A model generated the notes under the pieces. That model worked only from the letters and a program-made list of their open reading frames with translations. It was not told where the DNA came from and did not search any database. From Calamus simplicifolius (Eukaryota; Streptophyta; Magnoliopsida; Arecales; Arecaceae): DNA of 64,000 nucleotides. Shown in pieces: positions 46,470 through 58,569 of this stretch; the stretch's first letter is position 1, and each line of letters begins with the position of its first letter. The DNA is taken from contig UESW01003880.1 in assembly GCA_900491605.1 (NCBI GenBank), forward strand, positions 1,747,130 through 1,811,129, read 5' to 3'. Position numbers and translations under genes: made by a program.

Positions 46470-47110
46470 ATTTGCGATGCATTAGCGACTGATATTGGAT
46501 CGCTAATATTTTTAAAATATTATTATTAAATATTACGACGCAATGACCTGGCATCGCAATAATTTAAAAATAAATTTAATAGCGACGCATTAGCGACTAA
46601 AATTGAGTCGCTATTTTATCTTAAAATTTTTAATAAATATTGCGACGTAATTACCTTGCATCGTAATATTTTAAAATAATTTTTATTTGTGACGCATTAG
46701 CGACTCACATTGCGTCGCTATTATAAAATTATTATTATTAAATATTGCAACGCAGCTGGATGAGTCGCAATATTGCGACCCAATTTAGTGCATCACAATA
46801 TTTAATAATAATTTTTTTTATTTTAAAAATTAATTTTAAATATTGCGACGCAATTTAATGCATCGCAATATTTAATAATAAATTTTTTTAAAAAATTTAT
46901 TTTTAAATTTAGCGACGCATTTGCATGCGTCGCAATATTGCGACGCAATGTGGCGTCGCAAGAGCGTCGCAGAGAGTCGCAATATTGCGACACAATTGCG
47001 ACAAAAGGGTATTGCGACGGACAGTTGAGCGACGCCCTCGTTGCGTCGCTATTGCGTCGCAATAGCATGTTTAGCGACGCAATTGCGATGCATTTGGGCG
47101 TCGCAATATT
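46470..47110. repeat. CACTA right subterminal repeats
   Basis: GCGACGCA/TGCGTCGC and variants (GCGACT, GCATCGC), densest in the last 150 bp before the terminal inverted repeat. Confidence 0.8.
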
Positions 47111-47280
47111 TTAATTCTCTTGTAGTGTCTACTCTTACTTTCTATTCTCTATAATTGACAATATCTAGTACTAGTAGTTTTCGCCAACTCTGTGGCCAAG
47201 AATTTGAATTCAACATTGACTTAATAAAGTATGAGGTACATCAGTCATAGACTGAACTTAGTGTTCCTAAGCCAATACTG

Positions 47281-48010
47281 CCATCGATGTCACATCAACG
47301 ATCATCAAATCTAGAACTAGATCCAAAACTTTTAAAATATGGCTACACTTCAACATCAAGCATATCACTAACAAGGAGCTTCCGGCAATTTGTAAAGTCT
47401 ACAGACAAAACTATAGCTGTGACACTTTTAGGGGAACTGATCATTTGGCTTAGCACTAGAAGAAATATGAGAGAGCAATAGTTGACGCCACCTAATCTCA
47501 TATCAAAATTAGCTAAGAAGGTGAGTTAAGAAAGTGAGCTAGGAAGTTCTTCTTATTCTCAAGAATTAAATAGAAAGGAGTTATCAAAATTTATTATAGA
47601 TAGTGAAATATTTTTTAATGTGTACTGTAAGTTTAAGATTTATAAGATATATAAAAAATGCCTTACATCCTAGATGTAAAAAAATTTCTCAAAAAACTGT
47701 TAAATCTAATTGTTTTAAATAATATCATGATTATAAGAAAAATATAATTTTATTTTTCAAAATTTTGAAGGTGGAATAGCACTTACATTTGTTATTTGGA
47801 CAACTACAATGAAATTATTTTATATTTGTATTACCATACATTTTAATTAGTCTTTCTGCATTAATAAACTACATATCGATCTTTGTTCTAATGATAGAGC
47901 AACTTTTTTATCAAACTGTCTACCTCCTACAAGAATAAAAGAGAGCATAAGGGGATCCAAAGATGTTCTTCAGAGGAAACCCTCTAAAGCTCAAATCAGC
48001 CGAATTATAT
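47281..48010 (+). pseudogene. hAT-transposase remnant
   Basis: Scattered over frames are pieces resembling hAT transposases: KELSKFIIDSEIFF, KKISQ-N-VKS, and GGIALTFVIWTTTMKLFYIC with ITIHF, which corresponds to the 'W(T)S...Y(I)C(V)T(A)HF' region. No frame is open for more than about 60 residues, no ends are recognised, and the catalytic residues cannot be placed. A weak assignment made by eye. Confidence 0.4.
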
Positions 48011-48120
48011 ACATGGAAAAAAAAATGTTACGTCTCTAGAATGAGCTACCTAGTATTTAAGTAAGGAATGAAAATCTTTTTACCTCATAAGTCTTGGACT
48101 ATTTTTATAAATATTTGGAG

Positions 48121-48755
48121 TGTTATGGATGGAGATTAATTTCATCAAGAGGAAGCTCCAAATCAGAGTTCACGAAGGAGTTGGCAAATCAGTCATTATC
48201 CAAAAGTAACAAACATGAGATTTAGATAAATTTTGGAGAGTTAGTTGAGGATGGTTTTTGTCATTATCCAAAAGTAACAAACATAAGATTTGGATAGATT
48301 TTGGGGAGTTAGTTGAGGGTGTTTTGGCCATTATCCAAAGTCACCGTAGGGAGCTTTTGAAGGAGGATTTGAGGCGTCATCTCAACTGCAACCGCAAGCC
48401 ACAAAAATCTCATGTGGGAGTTACGAATATGTGAAATAAATTGGAGGCTCGGTGAGGACCTCTGTATGCTGCAGAGAGAGAGAGAAAAAAAATTGTGAGA
48501 TCACAAGAGTTTCTGAGAGAGTGTGTTTTTGAGGGATTGTACCTGATTCAACTCTTAGTGAAGCCTTGCAGATCCTGTGCCGCCATGGACTAGCCCAGTT
48601 TGGATGAACCACGTAAAATTCTCGTCTCTCTTTGTTTTCTTTTAGATTTTGGTTCCTATTATTATTTTATGTTTTTTATTGATTTTATCGCAACTGCGTG
48701 CTTGGCCGTACTAATAGCGATCATATTAGAGGAACATTTATTGTATTTTCTATCA
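48121..48755 (+). repeat. Copia 5' LTR (635 bp)
   Basis: Contains an internal doubled segment around CATTATCCAAAAGTAACAAACAT (about 48195 and 48265). Nearly the same as 52808-53433. Confidence 0.93.
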
Positions 48756-48758
48756 AAT

Positions 48759-48770
48759 TGGTAACAGAGC
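48759..48770 (+). other. Primer-binding site, initiator Met tRNA type
   Basis: TGGTAACAGAGC, three bases after the LTR; one base differs from the usual TGGTATCAGAGC. Confidence 0.85.
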
Positions 48771-48814
48771 TTGATTTTCTTCATATTATTACGGTCGGAC
48801 AAATCAACAAAGAG

Positions 48815-51800
48815 ATGGCAGAAGACAATATCAAAATCAAGAAATTCAATGGTCACAATTTCGGATGGTGGAGGATGCAAATTGAGGACTACCTATATCA
48901 GAAGGATCTTTACCTTCCATTAGAGGGAAAGAAGCCGGATTCAATGAGCGACTCAAATTGATGATTCTGGATAGAAAAGCCCTGGCCACGATCAGATTGT
49001 CATTGACACCTCAAGTAGCGTATAATATTGTAAAGGAAAAGACCGCCGTGGATATGATGACCGCTTTAACAAATCTGTATAAAAAATCTTCCACCTCAAA
49101 CAAGATATTTCTCATGAAAAAGCTCTTCAATTTGAAGATGGCCGAGAATAGTTCAGTGATGGAGCATCTGAACGAGTTCAACTCGATGATTAATCAATTG
49201 GAGTCGATCTCTGTTGTTTTTAATGATTCATTCAAGGCGCTTCTTTTCTTATGTTCCTTGCCAGAGAGTTGGGATAATCTTGTGATGACAGTCAGCAACT
49301 CGGTATTAGGTATTCTTACATTCAATGATGCAGTTAGTTGTATATTGAATGATGAGATGAGAAGAAAGGCTGTGGGTGGGACTTCTACAAGTACTGCACT
49401 CATGGTGGATACCAAGGAAGATCACAGGAGAGGAAGAAGTCAGAGAAAGGCCAGTTCAAGAGTAGAGGAAAGTCCAAAGGGAGATTTCCCATGAAGTGTT
49501 GAAACTACGGGAAGAAAGGTCACATGAGCAAGGATTGTTGGGGTAAGAAGAAGGAAAAAGGTGTAGAGAGCAAGATAGAAGGTCAGGAAGCAAATGTTGT
49601 GAGTACTATTGAGCAAAATTTTGAGGATGTGTGCCTGTCAGCCGGTGATGGGATAAACTCAGATCTGTGGTTTGTAGACTCAGGGGCTTCTTACCATTGC
49701 AGCTCAAAGAGACCCCTATTTTCAGATTTTGTCCAAGGAGATTTTGGTCATGTCACAGTTGGCAATGGACAGCAGTGCAGAATTGTTGGTAGAGGAACAA
49801 TTGTACTGAAGCCAGTGACAGGCGAAGAATTGAGACTTTCACAAGTTAGATATATCCCAGAGTTAAAGAAAAACCTAATTTCTATCAGTCATCTTGATGT
49901 TGAGGGTTATGTAGCCATTTTTGGTAATTCTCAGTGGAAAATTACTAAAGGGTCTATGGTTGTTGTCAAAGGGAAGCAGACAGGCACTCTCTACTTCTTG
50001 GCAGATAGTGAGAGTTCAGTTTCAGTGGCATCATGAGACATGGGTACAGTGAGTACATTATGGCACAGGAGGCTTGGTCATCTTAGTGAGAAAAACTTGA
50101 ATATTCTACACAGGAGAGAACTTCTACTTGGGCTAAAGAAGGTGAATCTAGAGTTTTGTGAAGGGTGTATCTATGGTAAGCAGAAAACAGTGAGTTTTCA
50201 GTTAGCAAGAACTCAGAAGAAGACTGAAAGGCTGGAGTTGGTTCATTCAGATGTCTAGGGTCCAGCACCAGTGGCATCATATGCGGGTAATAAGTACTTT
50301 GTCACATTTATAGATGATTTCAGCAGGAAAGTCTGGGTGTTTGCTATGAAGAAAAAGTTGAGGTCTTTGGCATCTTCAAGAGATGGAGAGTCATGTGTGA
50401 AAGCCAGACTGAAGCAAGTCTCAAGTGTCTCAAGACAGATAACGGTGGTGAATACTGCAGTAGAGAGTTTGATGTCTACTACGCAGAGCATGAAATCAGA
50501 AGGATCAAGACCATCCCAGGGACAACAGAGCAGAATGGTGTGATAGAAATAATGAACATGACCATTCTTGAGAGAGAGAGGAGTATGAGGTTTGACTCAG
50601 GTCTACCTACATATTTTTGAGTGGCAGCACTGGACACCGCAGTGTATTTGATCAACAGGAGTCCATCTAGTGCATTGGATGGTGGGATTTCAGAGGAGGT
50701 TTGGACAGGAAAACAGGTAAAACTTTTTTTTCTTAAAGTATTTGGCTGCATTGCTTATTCTCTGATTGAGAAAGAAAAGAGGAGTAAGTTAGACTCCAAG
50801 TTTACAAAGTGTGTTTTCATTGGATACGGTGGCGATGAGTATAGCTACAAGCTCTGGGATTTCCAGAACAATAAGATCATTCGAAGCAGGAATGTGGTAT
50901 TTGATAAAGAGCATACTTACAAAGACAGGAAGGATGCAGTGGAAGAAAAGAAACAGGAGTTTATAGAACTCGATCCTATCAGAGATGGAGAAATTCCCTG
51001 AGTGCAAACTGAAGATGGAAACTTTGAGGATGTGGAGGAGGAAGATGTGGTTGGAACAGACAGCCACATGCATACATCGGTACCTCAGCCGGTGTCCCCA
51101 CAGTTGAGGAGGATCATGAGGGTTACCAGGCCATCACAGAGGTATTCTGCTAATGATTATGTTTTGTATACAGATTCTGAAGAGCCAAAATGTTTTGTTG
51201 AAGCCATGCAGGATGAAGCTAAGGTCAAGTGGGAGTTGGCTATGAAAGAGGAGATGGACTCTTTAAAGTAAAACAAGACTTGGGATCTTGTGAAGTTACC
51301 CGCTGGCAAGAAAGCTCTGTTCAATAAATGGGTGTACAAGATGAAGAATAAGGTCGATGGTACCAAGAGATACAAGGCAAGGTTAGTTGTCAAGGGTTAT
51401 GCACAGAAAGAGGGAATTGACTTCCATGAGATCTTTTCCTCAGTAGTCATGATGACATCCATCAGGGTGATTCTGAGCATGGTAGCAGTGGAGGATCTTC
51501 ATCTAGAGCAGTTAGATGTGAAGACAACATTTCTTCATGGAGATTTGGAAGAGGAGCTATACATGCACCAGCCAGAAGGTTTTCAGGTTAGGGGAAAGGA
51601 TGACATGGTCTGCAGATTGAAGAAAAGTTTGTATGGTCTGAAGCGGGCTCCGCGGCAATGGTACCTCAAGTTTGATAGTTTCATGCTAAAAAAAGGCTTC
51701 ACCAGATGCCAGTCAGATCATTGTGTGTACTTTTAGAGGTACATTACAAATGAGTTTATTATTTTATCCTTGTATGTGGACGATATGCTTGTAGCAGGTT

Positions 51801-52738
51801 CCAGTATGAGGAAGATAGAAGAGCTCAAGAAACTGATGGCAAAGAAGTTCTCAATGAAGGATTTGGAAGAGGCGAAGCAGATTCTTGGCATGAGGATCAA
51901 CAGAGATAGGAAGCAATGGAAGCTGTGGCTATCTCAGGAGGACTATATAGAGAAAGTACTGAAAAGGTTTCATATGGAGAATGCAAAGGCAGTGTCAACA
52001 CCTTTGGCAGCACACTTCAAGCTCAGCAAGCAGTTGTGTCCAACAACTCAGAAGGCAAGGGATGAGATGATTAGAGTTCCATATGCCTCAGCCGTGGGAA
52101 GTCTAACGTATGCAATGGTTTGCACAAGACCATATATCGCACAAGCAGTGGGAGCAGTTAGCAGGTACATGCAGAATCCAGGCAAGGAGCACTGGAATGC
52201 AGTGAAGTGGATCTTAAGATATCTCAGGGGTACATCAACTTACAATTTGTGCTATGGAGGTGATAGTCTTCAAGTACATAGATTTGTAGATGCCGATCAC
52301 TCTGGTGATAGAGACAGTGGGAGGAGCACCACTGGTTATGTTTTCACTGTCGGTGATACAGCAGTGAGCTGGGTATCTCAGTTACAGAAGATAGTAGCAT
52401 TGTCAACTACAGAAGCTGAGTATGTGACGATCATTGAAGCTAGTAAAGAGATGATCTAGTTACAAAGGTTGATGGAGAAGCTCGGCAAGGAGCATAAGTG
52501 TAATACATTATGGAGCGATAGCCAGAGCGCAGTTCACTTGGCAAGGAATCCAGCATTTCATGCAAAAACCAAGCACATTCAGCTTAGGTATCATTTCATA
52601 CGCAGTGCATTAGATGAGGAGTAGTTGAAGCTGGAGAAAATTGATGGAGCTAAAAACCCTGTAGATATGTTCACTAAGGTTGTGAGCAGAGACAAGTTGA
52701 GTCTCTGTTGCAACTTGGTGAAGCTTTCCAAGAGATAG
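48815..52738 (+). pseudogene. Copia gag-pol polyprotein with multiple nonsense mutations
   Basis: Gag begins MAEDNIKIKKFNGHNFGWW. Zinc knuckle region GKKGHMSKDCW; protease WFVDSGASYH near 49675; GAG-pre-integrase LWHRRLGHLSEKN and CEGCIYGK; integrase LVHSDV, DNGGEYCSREF and an altered NGVIEIMN where family members have NGVAERMN, so the third catalytic Glu may be displaced. RT: DVKTTFLHGDLEEE and LYVDDMLVAGS near 51775. RNase H: DADHSGDRD, STTEAEY, SDSQSA. Five stops fall on conserved Trp codons: 48959-48961, 49500-49502, 50256-50258, 50618-50620 and 52457-52459. Other stops lie near 51000, 51269 and 51735. There is also a frame change near 50370. Confidence 0.9.
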
Positions 52739-52796
52739 ATCAAGAGAGCGCAGCACATAGAAAGAAGGTAGATCTAAGAGTGATGTCATTAATCTC

Positions 52797-52807
52797 CAAG
52801 TGGAGAT
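52797..52807 (+). other. Polypurine tract of copia element
   Basis: CAAGTGGAGAT against the start of the 3' LTR. Confidence 0.75.
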
Positions 52808-53433
52808 TGTTATGGATGGAGATTAATTTCATCAAGAGGAAGCCCCAAATCAGAGTTCACGAAGGAGTTGGCAAATCAGTCATTATCCAAAAGTAATAAA
52901 CATGAAATTTGGATAGATTTTGGGAAGTTAGTTGAGGATGGTTTTTGTCATTATCCAAAAGTAACAAACATAAGATTTGGATAGATTTTAGGGAGTTAGT
53001 TGAGGATGTTTTGGCCATTATCCAAAGTCACCGTATGGAGTTTTGAAGGAGGATTTGAGGCATCATCTCAGCTGCAACCGCCAGCCACAAAAATCTCGTG
53101 TGGAGTTATGAACGTGTGAAATAAATTGAGGCTCGGTGAGGACCTCTATGTGCTGCAGAGAGAGAAAAAAAATTGTGAGATCACAAGAGTTTCTGAGAGA
53201 GAGTTTTGAGGGCTTGTACCTGATTCAACTCTTAGTGAAGCCTTGCAGATCCTGTGCCGCTGTGAACGTAGCCCAGTTTGGGTGAACCACGTAAAATCCT
53301 CGTCTCTCGCTGTTTTCTTTTAGATTTTGGTTCCTATTATTATTCTGTGTTTTTTGTTGATTTTATTGCAACTGCGTGCTTGGCCGTACTAATAGCGATC
53401 ATATTAGAGGAATATTTGTTGTATTCTTTATCA
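52808..53433 (+). repeat. Copia 3' LTR (626 bp)
   Basis: Collinear with 48121-48755, differing by a few percent. Confidence 0.93.
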
Positions 53434-53438
53434 TGGAG

Positions 53439-54136
53439 GAGTCAATCTGAAGCTAGACTTTGATGAGCATGATTCCTAGATGATGTAGCAACCATATAGA
53501 GATCCTTGCAGAATAGATCGATTAGTTTTGTCTCAAACAAATTTTGTGCTTGATAAACGGAAATTTAATTAAAGTAGGATCGATAAGTTGGTGATTCTGA
53601 AGGAGAAAATCTTTTCTAATAAAGCTTTATTCCTTCGTAAGGATGGTAATTGATCACTCCTTGTTGACCTTTGACTCATCACATGCTGCCGTAAGATGAC
53701 CAACCAAATCAGACTGCATCAATAAACTAGATCATTTGAAGGATATTTTGCAAATTAATCACTTTTTTTTTATAAGATGCCTTTTAGCTTTGTAGAACAA
53801 TTTTTCTACCTTTGCCTCACAGATATGTCTATCTTTCCGTCATCTAAGAACATGGGTAAAAGGCAGATAGTGTAGGAAGACTGGAACTTTATATTCCTCT
53901 TATTATTCAAACAGAATGGGGAGAGGTTAGGTAAGTAATACTGACGCTTGCAAGAGTTGCTCTTGAACGTTTCAAAGGGGGGGCCGTGAATGTGAAAACA
54001 TGTGGAGGAAAAAACGAAGAAAAAGTCGCTCTCATTGTGGTATCGTTCAAAGATTCATGCTTCCCAGTGAGAAATTTGTGGATGTACCTAAAACTCCCGT
54101 ACCTAAGAATATTAAGTGGGGAATTGACCCTTTTAG
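53439..54136. other. Unassigned non-coding stretch
   Basis: Lies between the copia element and the LINE fragment. I recognise no protein or repeat; it may be the continuation of the hAT-remnant region. Confidence 0.4.
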
Positions 54137-54156
54137 AAAATTTAAACCTTGTTAGA

Positions 54157-54654
54157 TTTTGATGGGAGTATTCGTGGTAGAGTTACTGGTTCTGCTTTTG
54201 TCATCCATGGCCCTCATGTTGACTTGCTGGAGCGGAAGGTTTTGGTACTATTGATTCCTCCATCCCTATGTTCAAGTTTTACGTGGCTTGGACGGGCATT
54301 TCTTATGCAGTCAGGACGCTCCATGCTCAGAGGATTTTGATCGAGGTGATTCCACGACGGTTATTTTTTGGCTGCAGAAGAAGGATTGCCTTTTCGGTCC
54401 TGCTAATCCGATGCTTTTGGACATTTGGTCTATCCTGCGTGAGGTCGACTGTGCCCAGATCTGCCATATTTATCGTGAAGCCAATTCGACGGCGGATTAA
54501 GTGGCTTCTTATGTGGCTCAGCATGGCGGCTCGTGGATCTGAAGGATGGGCAACCCCTGTCCTTCTTTGTTGAAGCAAATTTTGTATTTGAATCTATCTG
54601 GGCTGATTCACACTAGACTAGTATGATGTTCGCTTGTATAAAAATAATAAAAAA
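54157..54654 (+). mobile_element. 5'-truncated LINE, RNase H end only, with poly(A)
   Basis: About 500 bp between perfect 20-bp direct repeats (AAAATTTAAACCTTGTTAGA at 54137-54156 and 54655-54674), ending in an A-rich tail (54639-54658). This is the hallmark of target-primed LINE insertion with 5' truncation. The content is the C-terminal RNase H domain found in plant L1 elements. Confidence 0.85.
54158..54620 (+). pseudogene. LINE RNase H domain (RVT_3 type), frameshifted
   Basis: In three successive frames: FDGSIRGRVTGSAFVIHGP (first Asp strand), MFKFYVAWTGISYAVRTLHA (the usual Glu helix, where the Glu position is not clear), then EGDSTTVIFWLQ (second Asp) and IYREANSTAD (C-terminal Asp). 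A stop replaces the usual Trp/Lys after NSTAD. At least two frameshifts are present. Confidence 0.78.
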
Positions 54655-54674
54655 AAAATTTAAACCTTGTTAGA

Positions 54675-54924
54675 CTCGATCAAGATTCCAGCTCATGTGA
54701 TGTTTGGCATTATCTTCGAGGAAATATGGACATTTTTCCTTGTATATCCCTTAATTTCTTTGTTAGTTTTTTTCTATGGATTGTGTTGTCGTTCATAGAT
54801 GGGATAAATGCTGATAATTTTTTCAAGAGCAACGCTTCGTTATTTTTTTCACCCGGAAAATTAGAGAACCCTCTGCTCTGGGACCCAGCTTCCCACCTTC
54901 GCATTCAATCGTTCGTCAAACAAG

Positions 54925-54957
<33 letters not shown>

Positions 54958-55135
54958 GCGCTTTGAAACGCACTAGCAAATTAAAGAAATTAAGAAATTA
55001 CCAAGAATCTATAATGACATAATATGTCAATTAAATTGTGTCACACGCAAAGAATTATTTGAGATGAGTCGGATTAGATTAATTTTTATGATAATTTTAT
55101 TGTTAAAAATTAAAAATAAATAAGAATTCTATAAA
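54675..55135. other. Non-coding spacer with (TAA)n microsatellite
   Basis: A TAA repeat of about ten units lies at 54927-54957. No gene is recognised. Confidence 0.7.
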
Positions 55136-55154
55136 TACTACAAGAAAAATTAAA

Positions 55155-55760
55155 TATAGCGACACCCAAATGCGTTGCTAATGCGTCGCTAAATAAGCTA
55201 TAGCAACGCATTAGCTACGCAATAAAGGCGCTAAAATTTCGTCGCAATTTTAATTTATCGCAATTGCGTCACTTAACAGCGACTCTCTGCGACGCCCTAA
55301 ATGCGTCGCAATATATTGCGACGCCAATAAAGGCATCACAATATTACGACGCAGACTTAATGCGTCGCTACTTTAAAAATATTTTTTAAAAAATATTTGC
55401 GATAGAAAATCATCGCAATTGCGTCGCTAATTAATTAATTTATTTTTTAAAAAAAATTAAATAAAATAATTTTTAATATATTTTAAAATAATTGCGATAG
55501 AAATTAGCGTCGCTAATTAATTAATTTATTTTTTAAATAAAATAAAATAAAATAATTTTTAATTTTTCAAAAATAATTGCGATGCCCCTAAATGCATCGC
55601 TACTTTAAAAATAATTTTTTTTAAAATATTTATGATGAAAAATCTTGTCGTAACTGCGTTGCTAATTAATTAATTTATTTTAAAAAAATTAAAATAACAT
55701 AATTTGTAATTTTTTTAAAATTAATTGCGATGAAAAATAGCATTGCTAATTAATTAATTT
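55155..55760. repeat. CACTA subterminal repeats (second element)
   Basis: GCGTCGC/GCGACGC and diverged forms (GCGATG, GCATCGC), in direct and facing arrangement, thinning out by 55760. From there to 56007 the sequence is AT-rich and holds nothing recognisable. Confidence 0.78.
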
Positions 55761-56007
55761 ATTTTTTTAAAAAATAAAGTAAATTTATTTTTAAGTTTTA
55801 AAGTAAATTAATTTATTTATTTTAAAAAAAAATAAAATAGTATAAAATAAACTTGCTAATACAATGTAATTGCTAATACAATTGACCAAAACAATCGTTA
55901 CAAAATTTTTAAAAATCGATAAAAATTTATTTTATTAATTATTTAAAATTTTCATATACAAAACAGAAAAAATAAAAAAAATACATCAAGTAGTGAAAAA
56001 AAATACA

Positions 56008-57443
56008 TCATGTATCTGCAGGCGGCTGTGGAGGCTGCGGAGGCTGGACTGAACCCTGCGATAGGAGACGAACTAAATCCTGCATCTGACGCATCTGGTC
56101 TCTCATCTCTGCAAGCTCCTCCGAACCTCTTGGCGAACTTCCACCTTGATAGATCTCCGGATGTCGTCTATCTGCTCGGAAGGAATATCCCAGAACCACA
56201 CGAACTGGAGCCCTGATGGGAAAAATATCTGGAAGCTCTGGTGCCCAAATCATAGACCCTACGGTCTCGCGGCTAGGCACCAATAGCCTCCAAAAACACA
56301 CGTCGACTCTCCTCTGGTGAGAGTTCGACGGGTGGCCCCCCATCAGTGGAGTCGACCTGCGAAGCCTGAGACTGAAGCTCCTCGACTCGTGCCTTTGAGT
56401 TATAAAATCAATGATAAATGAATTAATATATAAAGTTAAATAAAATATTAAATTTAAATAAATAAAATATAAATCTAATTTCTTACCCCAACCTCCCGTG
56501 ATCGTGTATCGACCCAGGAACCGTCCTTCCTGGTGTGTGTCGCCCTAAATAGACGAAACTCACCAGGATCTCTGCCCTCCTACTCAGACTACAAAAACAA
56601 AAGAATATAAATGCAAGTATTTGTAAATGACTAAATTAGTATTTAAATTGTTTGTGTTTTCTTACCATACGGCGCCTATGCTCTTGAATAGAAATAGATC
56701 CCGCAGTGTGACAGGAGAGGCCCGTGCCACGACCGCCCTTCTCAAATCGATGGTTCGTGCTTGCTGATGTGGACCTCCTGATCCATGCCTCGGACTGCCA
56801 CGCCTGCTGCCAGCTGGCCCAAATACCCTCTGACATATGCCCTAGACGGTCATCCGAACTCCTCCAACGATAAAGCATGTCAGAGAATCGGTGTGCCGCA
56901 AGAGCATTCTATGCTGCCCTAATGGCATCATGGATAGTAGGGTCCCATGTAAACTTTTTCTGCATTGAAATAAACAGTTAGTTTCACAATATATTAAGAT
57001 TAGAAAATTCTATATCAGTTATAAAATGTATTTAAAAAGTTTACTTGAAACTCTGAAAAATAAAACTCCCTCATGGCTGCAGATACATGGTGCCAATCGT
57101 AGCCACTAGGATCAGTACGGCTCTGAAATATAGAGCTGATCCAGCTCGATACAGTATGCTGCTCAATAAAGCTGTTAAAAAAACTAATTAAAATAAGTAA
57201 TTAACTTAAAAACATAAACATATAGTTACAATTAGTATATACTTACAGCCCATCGGCATCCAGTCGAAGTACGATGCGACCGACCAAAGAAGAACTCTCA
57301 TAGGTCTGTGCCGATCGGGTAGAGAAAAATACTGGATGAGCATCGACACCTGGAGAGGCGGAAGTTTGTGCGTCAGAGCTGGTAGTGGGATGTGACGCAG
57401 CAGGGCTATGTCCGTCAGGGGTAGATCTACCTCGGTCTGTCAT
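56008..57443 (-). pseudogene. CACTA TNPA-like gene (Transposase_24 type), second copy
   Basis: About five exons on the minus strand. The N-terminal exon 57443-57243 encodes MTDRGRSTPDGHSP and GRIVLRLDADG. A short exon follows near 57175-57045 (SWISSIFQSRTDPSGYDWHH). The next exon, about 56960-56668, encodes FTWDPTIHDAIRAA, SDMLYRWRSS and EKGGRGTGLSCHTAGS. The exon at about 56590-56490 encodes EFRLFRATHTRKDGSWVD. The last exon extends to 56008, ending QPPQPPQPPADT. A stop after IRAA and a frameshift in the last exon disable it. It supplies the 5' part missing from the copy at 45376-46296. Confidence 0.78.
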
Positions 57444-57515
57444 ACTGTAAATACTAAAGATTAATGCAATGCAATATAATTACGAATAATTAATAAACAT
57501 ACAAAAATTTAACAC

Positions 57516-58290
57516 TTATAAAAATAAATCAAAATCGAATGAACCTATATCTTTAATCAGTGTCATTTGTTTCGTGAAATATTGGTTCAACATCCGATGC
57601 CGTATCGGACTATGTTCAGTTTCATTATCATTGGAAGGAAACCGAACATTTGCATTCTCAATTTCTTGGACATCACCATTTGGATCTCTAAGTGATGTTT
57701 TAGGAGCCCTTGTGTCATCCTCAATTGCATGCATTTCTATCTCATCCTCTTGAAATGCAGGGCACTCAGTTGACTGACTTGATGAACTCTCATCTAATAT
57801 GATTGTTGAACGTGGAACGATTTTAGAAACAGCCCACCAATCTCGCTTGTCGTTGCGCAAACTTGGATATCCGCAGTAAAACACTTGCCGAGCTTGGGAT
57901 GCAAGAATGAATGGTTTATATTTCTGTAATCTTCGTCGATGGTTTACTTCAACTAGATTATAGTTGTTATGAACCCTTTTACCGACAGGAATTGTCGGAT
58001 CAAACCAATCACAACGAAACAATACAGTTTGTTTCATAGGCCAACCGGGATATTCAACTTCGACCACCTCTACTAACTTTCCGTAATAATCTTGCATATT
58101 TACTCAGCACTTTCTCCTTTAACACATACGCCCCAATTCTGCGTCCCTCTTGAAGATGCTAGTCGTTCAATTTGAAATTTGTATCCATTAATAAAATAGC
58201 CAGTATAGGTAGTTACGGTCTTCAATGGCCATTGCGCCAGACATTTAATGAAAATATTGTCGGTTGTGAACCATGGACCGTTACTTATAA
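57516..58290 (-). pseudogene. CACTA TNPD-like segment with DUF4216 domain
   Basis: Open from 58097 to 57516 (193 residues): YYGKLVEVVEVEYPGW, FRCDWFD, and the signature PFILASQARQVFYCGYPS. An acidic linker and a short C-terminal tail follow. Upstream in another frame lie GYFINGYKFQIERLASSRGTQNWGVCVKG, the N-terminal half of the same domain, so a frameshift separates them near 58100. DUF4216 is a standard companion domain of plant CACTA transposases; its biochemical role is unknown. Confidence 0.82.
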
Positions 58291-58569
58291 ATTAATAAGC
58301 TATTCACAATCAACTCAAAAAATAAAAGCCAATATTGTAATTGATTGAGTGATAGTACTCACAAATTCATAAAACCAATAAGCGAACTCCGTTTCTAAAT
58401 TCTGCCCAATGGCAAGTTGACTGATGCTGGGATCCATCTGTCGTTGTCTATCATAATACATCCTTAAGGGATTATAACAACTAAAACTTCTGTTAGCAAT
58501 TAAATAATATGGTATTTTACAATTTAAAGTAGAAGTTCTAATTAAGCAATTAATGAAGTGTACATATAC

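Larger units (their letters stand above)
42351..47127 (+). mobile_element. CACTA DNA transposon, internally deleted
   Basis: The left end is CACTATAAGAAAATACTGAA and the right end, inverted, is CACTACAAGAGAATTAAAAT. The 3-bp duplication TCT is perfect (42348-42350 and 47128-47130). Many copies of GCGACGCA/TGCGTCGC fill both subterminal regions, as in plant CACTA/En-Spm elements. The interior has an ~85-bp GATC-rich array and a TNPA-like gene but no TNPD transposase. It must therefore have depended on a related element, of which 55136-60458 is an example. Confidence 0.93.
48121..53433 (+). mobile_element. Ty1/copia retrotransposon, full length but inactivated
   Basis: LTRs at 48121-48755 and 52808-53433 (TGTTATGGATGG...TATCA), with target duplication TGGAG at 48116-48120 and 53434-53438. 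Primer site TGGTAACAGAGC and purine tract AAGTGGAGAT are present. The coding order is gag, protease, integrase, RT, RNase H. It is interrupted mainly by single-base stops. Confidence 0.95.
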
